DNA of 64,000 nt from the NCBI GenBank assembly GCA_035048495.1, contig CM068540.1, positions 11,950,829-12,014,828 on the forward strand. Direction: 5' to 3'. Shown piece by piece: positions 46,375 through 56,500 of this stretch. The notes under the pieces were generated by a model. The model saw nothing but the letters and a program-made list of their open reading frames with translations. It was not told where the DNA came from and searched no databases. The DNA is from Euptelea pleiosperma (lineage: Eukaryota; Streptophyta; Magnoliopsida; Ranunculales; Eupteleaceae). The position numbers were made by a program, and so were the translations under genes. Within the stretch, counting starts at the first letter, position 1. Every line of letters begins with the position of its first letter.

Positions 46375-46743
46375 GAATCCGTTTGGTGTTTCTTAGAAAG
46401 ACTGTTTGGATCATCATTAATACAAAATGTCTTTATTTTCTCTTGGTGGCCCCCACCACTATAATTAATGAGAGTGATAGATGAGGAGGGGTGGGTATAG
46501 GGTTTCTTTGTTTATTAAGTTCATTGAGCTAGTAAAATTAAAAAAATATATATTTTGACTTGAAAAATGACTTTTAAGTAATTTTTTTTTTATAAAAAAG
46601 ACTTTTTAGTTTAAAATTTTATTTTTATGGAATAAATACTTTTTTAAAAAATGGTCATCCAAACAATCTGTTATTTTGAAAAAACGTCTTCTTGGTGAAA
46701 AAAAGACTTTTTCAGGTCCAAAAATAGCGAACCTAACAGGCCC
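46375..46743. mobile_element. Harbinger/Tourist-like MITE, inverse relative
   Basis: A diverged copy of the 44981-45411 element in opposite orientation. They share the complement of AAAAAGTCTTTTTTTC, CAGATTGTTTGGATGACC and TTAATGATGATCCAAAC. Flanked by TTA at 46372-46374 and 46744-46746. Termini GAATCCGTTTGG and AACCTAACAGGCCC are degenerate. Confidence 0.75.
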
Positions 46744-46753
46744 TTAACCTTAT

Positions 46754-46953
46754 ACTAATAGAGTTGCTGATGCTTTGTCCACCCTTTGCCATGCCTTAGA
46801 TTGTATAGTTTTTGTCCCTCCTCTCCCTAAGGATCTGGACACCATAGTTAGGCATGATGCGGAAGGAAGGATTTATACTAGGTTTTAATGTTTTTTGTGA
46901 TTAATAGCAGGTAGGGGTCTGCCTAACCCCAGCTTATAGTTCAAAAAAAAACC
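46754..46953 (+). pseudogene. LINE 3'-end remnant (RNase H tail-like)
   Basis: A 44-codon open piece reading TNRVADALSTLCHAL... to a TAA at 46886-46888. It resembles the (N)RVADALA motif at the end of the RNase H domain of plant LINEs. It is followed after about 50 bases by an A run (TTCAAAAAAAAA), as expected for a 5'-truncated LINE. The fragment is short, so the call is tentative. Confidence 0.45.
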
Positions 46954-48215
46954 TTGTACTCGTAAGAGACTAAGAACGAATCACATAAATAACATCTACC
47001 AAGTTTTGATTAGAGAACTGATCTTGATATCAATTTAGAATAAAGGCTGACGTACATGACGACTTAATGGAATGAAAGTTTGAGAGACAAATCTTCCACA
47101 TTGCATATTGACTCCTTTCGATCTTCAAAACCCAAAAGCTGTGAGTTATTCATTATCTCATCCTACAGATGAATAAAATTTTCTTTCTCCCAATAGACCC
47201 AAAAACAAAAAAAAAACTCACATAACCTTCAAAGATGAACTTCCCAACATAAAGGCCATTGTAGAATTCTCCAAATACTGCTAGGGACTGGAAGTCACAT
47301 ACCTGTCATCACCAAAAATAGAGTTTGTACTTCGACTTCCAGTGGGAATTTTGTGAATCTCTATTGACATCCTATGCTTCTAAGGTTTTACTTGCTAAGA
47401 AACCTTGCTCCAAACCTTCAAGGGATTCAACTGCTGCATAACCTGGATCACGAAACAAGATGTGCACCTAGTAGTGATCAAGATATCTAATGAAAATGCA
47501 ATTCACTTACCTAACTTACACCCATTATGAGAGAGATTAAAGCATGAACTCAAAATCCAAGCTCTCAAGGTACTCAATTTGGGTTTGCAAATTAGGCACA
47601 ACTCATGAGGTGTCATTGGCGCAATATGTGTTTATTGCAGTGCGCAAAGAATTGCCCGTGGATAATTGGAAATTTGAGATAGAACCAATATCAATCTCTC
47701 CACATCACGACCAGATACGTTATGTTGTTCCACTACTCTACAACTCTAGAGCATAGGGCATAGTTTTCTACTTCTTCTGAGGGATACCATGAGTAACGCA
47801 GTACTGACTACTGACTAACCATCAAAATCGCAAGTGAACAAGTAAGAAAATAGAAAACATCCAGGTCAGTCAATCAGAAGGTAACTAATATAGGTGAATA
47901 CTGAAGAATAGATTGAGTTGTTGTGCTAGATCATTATTTGTGGAAACATTGAACTTGGAAAAAGGGTGACAATGCGTTGAAATTTCAATTCCAGAGTCAC
48001 ATAGTGTAAGAACAGAATGATAAATGAAGAGAGGATCCATTACTCCCAAAATTGCCTATAGCGAATGCCAAGCGAATGACAGAACAGACAGCTTTGTGCA
48101 AAATACACATTTCGAACTTTGGATGAAATCCATTACAAATTCCAATGACCTACATGGAATTGTCAGTTTTAACTGTTGGTAGCAGTAGAAGGTCCAATTC
48201 AACAGTACTACCATT
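46954..48215. other. Intergenic, nothing firm
   Basis: AT-rich sequence with only short frames. Some phrases near 47460-47660 could be very degraded retroelement, but no domain can be identified. Confidence 0.45.
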
Positions 48216-51200
48216 CTACTCAGTTGACGAACCCGCCTTGCAAAACTTCAAAACAGCAAGGTAAAAACCACGCTCATCTACAAATTCCGTCATCTCAAAA
48301 GAATGATCAGCTGCAACCTTCTCTAAAGTCATCTTATCAGGCAAGTCAGAGATTACCACATCAGGAAATTCTTGTCGTTGCTGCTCCACAACATCCCTTC
48401 CTTGGGGATAGCTGATAACTAGTCTTGCACCTGTACAAGATATAATCCGAACCTTAAAGCAGTAGAATAACAAGAAACAACTGAAAAGAAGAACCAATGA
48501 GTCAGACAAGGTCCTCAATTATAGTCTCTAACCTCTTAGTCCTTCCTTATAAAAAATATTGTAGTACTTCATGACAACGCAATTTAGAAAGGAAACTAAA
48601 ACTTCTATTGGGTTTATGCTACAATCAAACCGCTTCACTACAGTTGTCATGGCATGTGTTTCACCAACTCAGCATCTCCTCTATCTAGTGATGGTTCAAA
48701 TATCCATACGGTCATTGATCTCTAAGAATAAGACACATGGCATTTTTAGGTGTTGCCGGTATTAATGTTACAGCCGGGATGCCTTGATAAAAAAATGCCA
48801 GGATAAAAAAAATTGGATTAAAAACTGTAGCGTATAGGCATGACGTGGATAAGGATGCTATCGCCGAAAGCAATCCATAGTTGTCTATCAGATGCAGGGC
48901 CGGCTCAACCCTTAGGTGGTTGAGACAACCGCCTAAGGCCCCCACGCCCCGTCCTATTTTTTCTACTTTCTAGGCCCCCAAATCCCACTTCCTATTTTCT
49001 AGCCCCTTTAGTTTTTTCTCAATGCAACAATTTGGGTCTTTGCCAATCCATTTTCATCCTCTCTCCAAAGTTATTTAAAGGGCCCCCTAAAAGCATTAAC
49101 GTGATTTAGTTGGTTATATATTGGTACAATTGTCATCTAATTTTATAAGGTTGGTTTAGAGAAACATGGAGTGCTCCATATTCTTTTCTCTACTTAATAA
49201 ATGAACAACACTTTTATAGGAAAGTATTTTTTTCTTTAAAAATCTTCAGAAACTATTACTTTCAATTCCTAAATTTACTCACGATGAGACTTGATCCATT
49301 AGAAAGCTCTCGCTGAGATCTTTTCAATGATATTCAATACTATTTATTCTTATTATTAATTTAAAATTCTTACAATAAAATTGATTTTTTATGCCTAATA
49401 ACGAGGTACAAAAAAGTAATAGCCTTGTTTTAAGTTGCCCACTTACCCTTATAAAAAAAAAATTATACATTTACCATTTTAATAAATGTAATTTTATTTA
49501 AACATCATGTGCATCGCATCCGCACTCTGTTAGGGGCCTTCGGCTGGCTGACATGTTTTTTTTTTTGAATTTAAAACTTTTTTTTTGAAGAAAATAAAAA
49601 ATGATACAAACATGGGATTTGGGGGCCCTCTGGCTGACTCTTTTTTTTTTTTTTGAATTATTGAGAATTCAGAAAAAAATGACTAAATTCTTTTAATTTA
49701 CGTTAATATCTTAAATAAAATAGGCCTCAATTAAAATTTTCGCCTTAGGCACCAACTTGTATTGAGACGGCCCTGATTCAGATAGACAGTTTGGATTGGG
49801 CTAAGTGGTACGATCCAGTGCATCCCTTGTTTTCCTATTTCTTCTTGTTTCCTAATTTATCTCTGGTTTCCATTTCCTAGTTTATTTATGCTCTATTTAG
49901 AAGTTTCCTAGTTTTATTTAGTAGTTACCTTCGTCAGGACTCTTTCCTTTTAAAGAGAATTGTTATTTAAGTTGAGAAGTTCATTGAATAAAGGAAGCAT
50001 ATTTAAGTTCACTCCATTAAAGGAGCTTGGGAGGTTGCGGTTTCCTCATATAAGGCCGTTAATATCTTACTTGAGAGCAAGGTACATATCAACTGGTATC
50101 AGAGCAATCAATCCAAGATGACTAACAAAGAGAGGATTGATTATCTAGAAAACAGATTGAACGAGTTAAAGGAGACAATTGCTGGGCTGTCCACTCAACT
50201 AGAAGAAGGCAATCAACGTGTGATCGCACTCATTGAAATGATGCACCAGATCTTTGGAGATCGACAACATCCATCTACTGCGACAGGCACTAATCATGTA
50301 CCAATCATCAGCCTGATCCTACGATCAGATCTGCCCAACCCAAAGGTTCGAGGGTCGATTTTCCCCGCTTCAATGGTGATGACCCGATCAGTTGGGTTTA
50401 CCAAGCAGAGCACTTCTTTACTTATAATCAAACCCTAGACACAGAGAAAATATCTATTGTGTCTTTCCACTTGGACGGAAAAGCGATCCAGTGGCTTAAT
50501 TGGATGAAGCGATCTTCCGTTACGTGGGGGTGGGAAGAATTCTCCACGGCCATTAGTGCTCGGTTTGGGGGCTCCACTTTTCGTCGACCAGGCGAGGCTC
50601 TTTCAAAGTTACAACAAAAGGGATCCGTTGCCGAATATCAGGATGAATTCGAACGGCTTGCCAACCTTACTATTCCTCTGGGAGAGGAATATATGGTAGA
50701 CTATTTTATTAGTGGCCTCCGCGACGACGTTCGAAATGAGGTCAAAATGCTTAATCCGGGGACCCTCGTCAATGTCGGACAACTTGTATTCACGGCAGAG
50801 GAAAAAATTGCTTTCGGTCGACATTTCACCCGTGCAACCACGGGTCGGTTACCTCTACCATTGAACAACTGTCCATCCGACCCTTTCCCTCCAGACCCCC
50901 TTCCATGTATTCCGATTTGGAAGCTCACACCGACTAAAATGGATGAGCGACGTAGCCGAGGGCTTTGCTATAATTGCGATGAGCGTTTTCATCGAGGTCA
51001 CCAGTGCAAACAAAAACAAATATTTATTATGGAAGGTGAGTGGTCGGATGATGGTGAGTAAGGCCCATGCTATAATCGAATGACGCTACGTGGGAGTCTT
51101 AGTCTGACTTTTTCTACCCGATTTCCAGATTTTAACCTTGAGGACAAGGTTTTGGCCATGGGGGGTGGAATGATAAGATCCAGCGCATCCCTTGCTTTCC

Positions 51201-52283
51201 TATTTCTTCTTGTTTCCTAGTTTATCTCTGGTTTCCATTTCCTAGTTTATTTATGCTCTATTTAGAAGTTTCCTAGTTTTATTTAGTAGTTGCCTTCGTC
51301 GGGACTCTTTCCTTTAAAGAGAATTGTTATTTAAGTTGAGAAGTTCATTGAATAAAGGAAGCAGATTTAAGTTAACTCCATTAAAGGAGCTTGGGAGGTT
51401 GGGGTTTCCTCATATAAGGTCGTTAATATCTTACTTGAGAGCAAGGTTCATATCACTAAGCCAGTCCCATACGTGGCAAGAAATACACCACCACTTCAAT
51501 GAAGGGTGTCTGGAGTGACACTACAGAAAACCTTTTAACTAGTTTGATGGTCCAGAATTTAAGGGTTTAAACTAGGGTTTCAGAATTTTTCCAATTCAGA
51601 TTTATGGGTCTGAAAGATTTTTCAAATTGGGTAAGAGAAGAGAACAACAGAACGAAAACAAACAAACAACCCCAAAAGTTGATGGAAATTACGGAAATAC
51701 CCGGTGAAGAACGTCCGGCGAGCGCTCCGAAGAGCTGATCGAGCTGAAAGGGCAAAGCGGGCAAATAGTAGATAAAGAGCACATCGAAGGGCGTCCATTT
51801 CTCCGGCACGTAAACAATCTCCCCTTGCCAACACTTAACCCTATCGTGTTTCTCCTTAATTCCAGCCAACACGAACAGAGAGTCGTGGACGACAAGAAGA
51901 AGCTGGCACGAAGACGAATCAACCAAGCGGTCAACGAAATCAACGGTCCCAACTGATACTAAAACCCTTGAAGTCTTTCTGATCTCTCCAGCTGATATTA
52001 TCCTGTTAGACTTTTGATTTTGTTCTTCGGGGGAGTTTAGGTCGTCGAAGTCGAGAAAAGACCAGTCCTTTTCGACCAAGTCTTCGAAATTGACGACGGA
52101 GATTGTTCCCTCGTTTGACTTTGGGGAACAGAGGGAGCGAAGTGAAGAAGGTGAGGATGAGAGACAGAGATGATGATGGTGGTGGTGGTGGTGGTGGAGG
52201 GTTTGTAATTGGAGACGCCGAAGAGATTGATGAAAAGATTGTGGCGGGAGAAGGAGAGTGGAGGGGAAGAAGAGAGAATTCAT
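48216..52283 (-). CDS. Uncharacterised two-exon protein, 265 aa, methyltransferase-like?
   Basis: Minus strand: exon 1 52283-51701, intron 51700-48431 (GT-AG), exon 2 48430-48216. The joined frame of 798 bases gives 265 residues. The splice junction restores a smooth sequence (...RSSPG|ARLVISYPQGRDVV...). The N-terminal 55 residues are Ser/Leu/His-rich with a nine-histidine run and few acidic residues, compatible with a plastid transit peptide. The mature part contains DWSFLDFDD, a region RVLVSVGTVDFVDRLV, and a C-terminal half with GARLVISYPQGRDV and GFYLAVLKF, a layout reminiscent of the late strands of a class I SAM-methyltransferase fold. No clear SAM-binding GxGxG motif is present, so this is only suggestive. 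The intron contains a hAT derivative and a TR-GAG element. I recognise it as a conserved plant family without a known function. Confidence 0.8.
48895..49775. mobile_element. Non-autonomous hAT derivative, 881 bp
   Basis: Ends CAGGGCCGGCTCAA and TTGAGACGGCCCTG form a 14 bp TIR with one mismatch, and the adjacent CCTTAGG / GCCTAAGGC against GCCTTAGGC extend the symmetry. The CAGGGCCGG start is typical of hAT elements. The flanks (TATCAGAT / ATTCAGAT) look like an imperfect 8 bp duplication. No transposase; poly-T runs and repeated GGCCCCC text inside. It lies in the intron of the minus-strand gene. Confidence 0.78.
49806..50091 (+). repeat. 5' LTR of TR-GAG element
   Basis: Begins TGGTACGATCCAG and ends ACATATCA. 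It aligns along its length with the 3' LTR with roughly a dozen differences by eye. Confidence 0.9.
50118..51061 (+). pseudogene. Gag of TR-GAG element, one frameshift
   Basis: Starts MTNKERIDYLENRLNELK at 50118 with a short coiled-coil N-terminus. That frame is lost at about 50290-50345 and gag continues in another frame from about 50345 to the TAA ending at 51061. The second part has a Ty3/gypsy gag core (SFHLDGKAIQWLNW, then EYQDEFERLANL and YFISGLRDDVRNEV) and a CX2CX4HX4C knuckle (CYNCDERFHRGHQC). No protease follows. The frameshift suggests this copy does not make a full gag, unless the shift is an assembly error. Confidence 0.85.
51171..51455 (+). repeat. 3' LTR of TR-GAG element
   Basis: Begins TGATAAGATCCAG and ends TCATATCA. 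It follows a polypurine tract and is flanked by CTAAG. Confidence 0.9.
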
Positions 52284-52437
52284 GATTTTTGGGTTTCTTA
52301 CCCAAATGGAACGTTTTGAGGTTTAGTATTCGTAAAGGGTAGTTCTATTTGCACCCCAAAAAATCTATAAGCACCTAATACATCCCTCTTTTGGACGAAA
52401 ATGCCCTCCCTTATAAGGGAGGGAATGAAAAAAAGCA

Positions 52438-52535
52438 CCCCATTTTCCCCTTTCTCTCTTCCCTCTTCTCCCTTTCTCCCTTTCTCTCTTCCCTTTTCTC
52501 CATTTCTCCATTTTTCTCTTCCCTTTCTCATTGGG
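52438..52535 (+). repeat. CT-rich tract upstream of truncated gene
   Basis: A pyrimidine tract made of repeated CCCTTTCTC / TTCTCCATTTCTC text, about 600 bp upstream of the start at 53158. It may be a 5' UTR/Y-patch of that gene or a simple microsatellite. No TATA box was assigned. Confidence 0.5.
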
Positions 52536-52809
52536 TTTGTTAGGGTGAGAAGTACTGACGATAAGAAACGCACAAGTCGACGTTGCAACCGCTCACCTCC
52601 TCCATTGTTGTCGTCTCCGTCTCCCATTTACACAATAATCTCCTACTTGCAAAATAAACAATGGAACAATTCAAAAGAGGTTCGAGTCATCTTTATTTGT
52701 TCTTTTGATCTTTTTGATACTGCTAAAATAAGGGTTTATTACAACACAAATCAGTTGTTGTTAATAAATTTATTTCATTTACATCTCTTGTTTGCATACC
52801 CCAGATTTT

Positions 52810-52911
52810 GAAAAATCTTGTTTGCTTTAAGGGTTAAAGAGTGGAAAAATCTTATTTGCTTTTAGGGTTAAAGAGTGGAAAAATCTTGTTTGCTTTTAAG
52901 GTTAAAGAGTT
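52810..52911. repeat. 34 bp tandem repeat, three copies
   Basis: Three consecutive units, each opening GAAAAATCTT and ending GTTAAAGAGT(G), begin at 52810, 52844 and 52878. They differ at a few positions. Non-coding, probably in the leader or first intron of the gene starting at 53158. Confidence 0.85.
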
Positions 52912-53157
52912 AATTTTAAATGTAGATTCTCTTTTTTCAATCTCGTAAAGTTATAATTTTGTTAAATTTTGATATAACTTTTGTCAAATTTATTTGGTAA
53001 TTAGGATTTTGGTAGGATTTATCTTCGTTGTTGTGAGATTTTAGGTTAAGAGGGCATTTATTTATTCATATTTAGAATTTAAGATTAGTAATTTTAAGTA
53101 AAATAGTGAAACGTTTGAAACTGATTGTGTGTGTCTTAATCTATTAATGTAGGTATA

Positions 53158-53402
53158 ATGCGTCGATCTCGACGTCTTGTTGATAAGCAAGGGGAAAGCA
53201 GTACATCCACCCTGACTAGACGGCTTCCACCGACGGCGTCTGAAAGAAGACGTCGTAATCCACCACGACAACCCCAAATTGAAGAGCATGAAGAAGAAGA
53301 TGATCAGCAACAAGAAGAACAATATGAGCAAGAAGACGATCAAGAGCAAGAAGAACGGTATGAGGTAGAAGACGATCAACAAGAAGAGCGCTTTGAGCAA
53401 GA
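53158..53402 (+). CDS. N-terminus of acidic-repeat protein, cut by gap
   Basis: ATG at 53158 opens 81 codons that run into the N gap. The first 45 residues are Arg/Ser-rich (MRRSRRLVDKQGESSTS...), followed by an acidic Gln/Glu/Asp stretch built from a roughly 11-12 residue repeat (EEQYEQEDDQ, EERYEVEDDQ, EERFEQ). AATGTAG|GTATAATG just upstream could be a splice acceptor, so a 5' non-coding exon is possible. I do not recognise the family. Such N-termini occur in plant transposon-derived and nuclear proteins, but the diagnostic part is missing. The open frame after the gap is satellite, not a continuation of this gene. Confidence 0.5.
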
Positions 53403-53502
53403 NNNNNNNNNNNNNNNNNNNNNNNNNNNNNNNNNNNNNNNNNNNNNNNNNNNNNNNNNNNNNNNNNNNNNNNNNNNNNNNNNNNNNNNNNNNNNNNNNN
53501 NN
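53403..53502. other. Assembly gap, 100 N
   Basis: Exactly 100 N, the conventional placeholder for a gap of unknown size. The linkage between the coding start on its left and the satellite on its right is therefore a scaffolding inference, and an unknown length of sequence is missing. Confidence 0.99.
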
Positions 53503-56500
53503 ATTACTATTGTTTCAACACAGTTGAATTGTAGTGTTGAACAAGATTCGGTACAGTCAAAACAATTTAGCTCCATCCGATGCGTCAACGTCTCAAATTG
53601 GACTCAGTTTGTGTGTTACATTCCGAAGCCTATAACTTGTGACTTTTTCGCAACCGGACCTCGTAATTAGACTCGAATTCTTCCATTACTATTGTTTCAA
53701 CACATTTGAAGTGTTGGAACAAGATTCGGTACAGTCAAAACAATTTAGCTCCATCCGTGCGTCAACGTCTCAAATTGGACTCAGTTTGTGTGTTACATTC
53801 CGAAGCCTATAACTTGTGACTTTTTCGCAACCGGACCTCGTAATTAGACTCGAATTCTTCCATTACTATTGTTTCAACACATTTGAAGTGTTGGAACAAG
53901 ATTCGGTACAGTCAAAACAATTTAGCTCCATCCATGCGTCAACGTCTCAAATTGGACTCAGTTTGTGTGTTACATTCCGAAGCCTATAACTTGTGACTTT
54001 TTCGCAACCGGACCTCGTAATTAGACTCGAATTCTTCCATTACTATTGTTTCAACACATTTGAAGTGTTGGAACAAGATTCGGTACAGTCAAAACAATTT
54101 AGCTCCATCCATGCGTCAACGTCTCAAATTGGACTCAGTTTGTGTGTTACATTCCGAAGCCTATAACTTGTGACTTTTTCGCAACCGGACCTCGTAATTA
54201 GACTCGAATTCTTCCATTACTATTGTTTCAACACATTTGAAGTGTTGGAACAAGATTCGGTACAGTCAAAACAATTTAGCTCCATCCGTGCGTCAACGTC
54301 TCAAATTGGACTCAGTTTGTGTGTTACATTCCGAAGCCTATAACTTGTGACTTTTTCGCAACCGGACCTCGTAATTAGACTCGAATTCTTCCATTACTAT
54401 TGTTTCAACACATTTGAAGTGTTGGAACAAGATTCGGTACAGTCAAAACAATTTAGCTCCATCCGTGCGTCAACGTCTCAAATTGGACTCAGTTTGTGTG
54501 TTACATTCCGAAGCCTATAACTTGTGACTTTTTCGCAACCGGACCTCGTAATTAGACTCGAATTCTTCCATTACTATTGTTTCAACACATTTGAAGTGTT
54601 GGAACAAGATTCGGTACAGTCAAAACAATTTAGCTCCATCCATGCGTCAACGTCTCAAATTGGACTCAGTTTGTGTGTTACATTCCGAAGCCTATAACTT
54701 GTGACTTTTTCGCAACCGGACCTCGTAATTAGACTCGAATTCTTCCATTACTATTGTTTCAACACATTTGAAGTGTTGGAACAAGATTCGGTACAGTCAA
54801 AACAATTTAGCTCCATCCATGCGTCAACGTCTCAAATTGGACTCAGTTTGTGTGTTACATTCCGAAGCCTATAACTTGTGACTTTTTCGCAACCGGACCT
54901 CGTAATTAGACTCGAATTCTTCCATTACTATTGTTTCAACACATTTGAAGTGTTGGAACAAGATTCGGTACAGTCAAAACAATTTAGCTCCATCCGTGCG
55001 TCAACGTCTCAAATTGGACTCAGTTTGTGTGTTACATTCCGAAGCCTATAACTTTTGACTTTTTCGCAACCGGACCTCGTAATTAGACTCGAATTCTTCC
55101 ATTACTATTGTTTCAACACATTTGAAGTGTTGGAACAAGATTCGGTACAGTCAAAACAATTTAGCTCCATCCGTGCGTCAACGTCTCAAATTGGACTCAG
55201 TTTGTGTGTTACATTCCGAAGCCTATAACTTGTGACTTTTTCGCAACCGGACCTCGTAATTAGACTCCAATTCTTCCATTACTATTGTTTCAACACATTT
55301 GAAGTGTTGGAACAAGATTCGGTACAGTCAAAACAATTTAGCTCCATCCATGCGTCAACGTCTCAAATTGGACTCAGTTTGTGTGTTACATTCCGAAGCC
55401 TATAACTTGTGACTTTTTCGCAACCGGACCTCGTAATTAGACTCGAATTCTTCCATTACTATTGTTTCAACACATTTGAAGTGTTGGAACAAGATTCGGT
55501 ACAGTCAAAACAATTTAGCTCCATCCGTGCGTCAACGTCTCAAATTGGACTCAGTTTGTGTGTTACATTCCGAAGCCTATAACTTGTGACTTTTTCGCAA
55601 CCGGACCTCGTAATTAGACTCGAATTCTTCCATTACTATTGTTTCAACACATTTGAAGTGTTGGAACAAGATTCGGTACAGTCAAAACAATTTAGCTCCA
55701 TCCGTGCGTCAACGTCTCAAATTGGACTCAGTTTGTGTGTTACATTCCGAAGCCTATAACTTTTGACTTTTTCGCAACCGGACCTCGTAATTAGACTCGA
55801 ATTCTTCCATTACTATTGTTTCAACACATTTGAAGTGTTGGAACAAGATTCGGTACAGTCAAAACAATTTAGCTCCATCCGTGCGTCAACGTCTCAAATT
55901 GGACTCAGTTTGTGTGTTACATTCCGAAGCCTATAACTTATGACTTTTTCGCAACCGGACCTCGTAATTAGACTCGAATTCTTCCATTACTATTGTTTCA
56001 ACACATTTGAAGTGTTGGAACAAGATTCGGTACAGTCAAAACAATTTAGCTCCATCCATGCGTCAACGTCTCAAATTGGACTCAGTTTGTGTGTTACATT
56101 CCGAAGCCTATAACTTGTGACTTTTTCGCAACCGGACCTCGTAATTAGACTCAATTCTTCCATTACTATTGTTTCAACACATTTGAAGTGTTGGAACAAG
56201 ATTCGGTACAGTCAAAACAATTTAGCTCCATCCATGCGTCAACGTCTCAAATTGGACTCAGTTTGTGTGTTACATTCCGAAGCCTATAACTTGTGACTTT
56301 TTCGCAACCGGACCTCGTAATTAGACTCGAATTCTTCCATTACTATTGTTTCAACACATTTGAAGTGTTGGAACAAGATTCGGTACAGTCAAAACAATTT
56401 AGCTCCATCCGTGCGTCAACGTCTCAAATTGGACTCAGTTTGTGTGTTACATTCCGAAGCCTATAACTTGTGACTTTTTCGCAACCGGACCTCGTAATTA

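Larger units (their letters stand above)
49806..51455 (+). mobile_element. Gag-only LTR retrotransposon (TR-GAG type), 1650 bp
   Basis: A compact element with LTRs 49806-50091 (286 bp) and 51171-51455 (285 bp), a primer site TGGTATCAGAGC at 50094, a gag-like region, and a polypurine tract GGGGGTGGAA at 51161-51170. A perfect 5 bp duplication CTAAG lies at 49801-49805 and 51456-51460. There is no protease, RT, RNase H or integrase. This matches the described class of terminal-repeat retrotransposons with a GAG domain (TR-GAG), which must use another element's pol. It lies in the intron of the uncharacterised minus-strand gene, antisense to it. Confidence 0.92.

Noticed and set aside
47544..47756. 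70-residue frame in the intergenic region
   Set aside because: No recognisable domain and no splice context; possibly degraded retroelement at best.
53503..53670. Continuation of the acidic-repeat protein across the gap
   Set aside because: The sequence after the N run is satellite; the apparent in-frame join depends on the arbitrary gap length.
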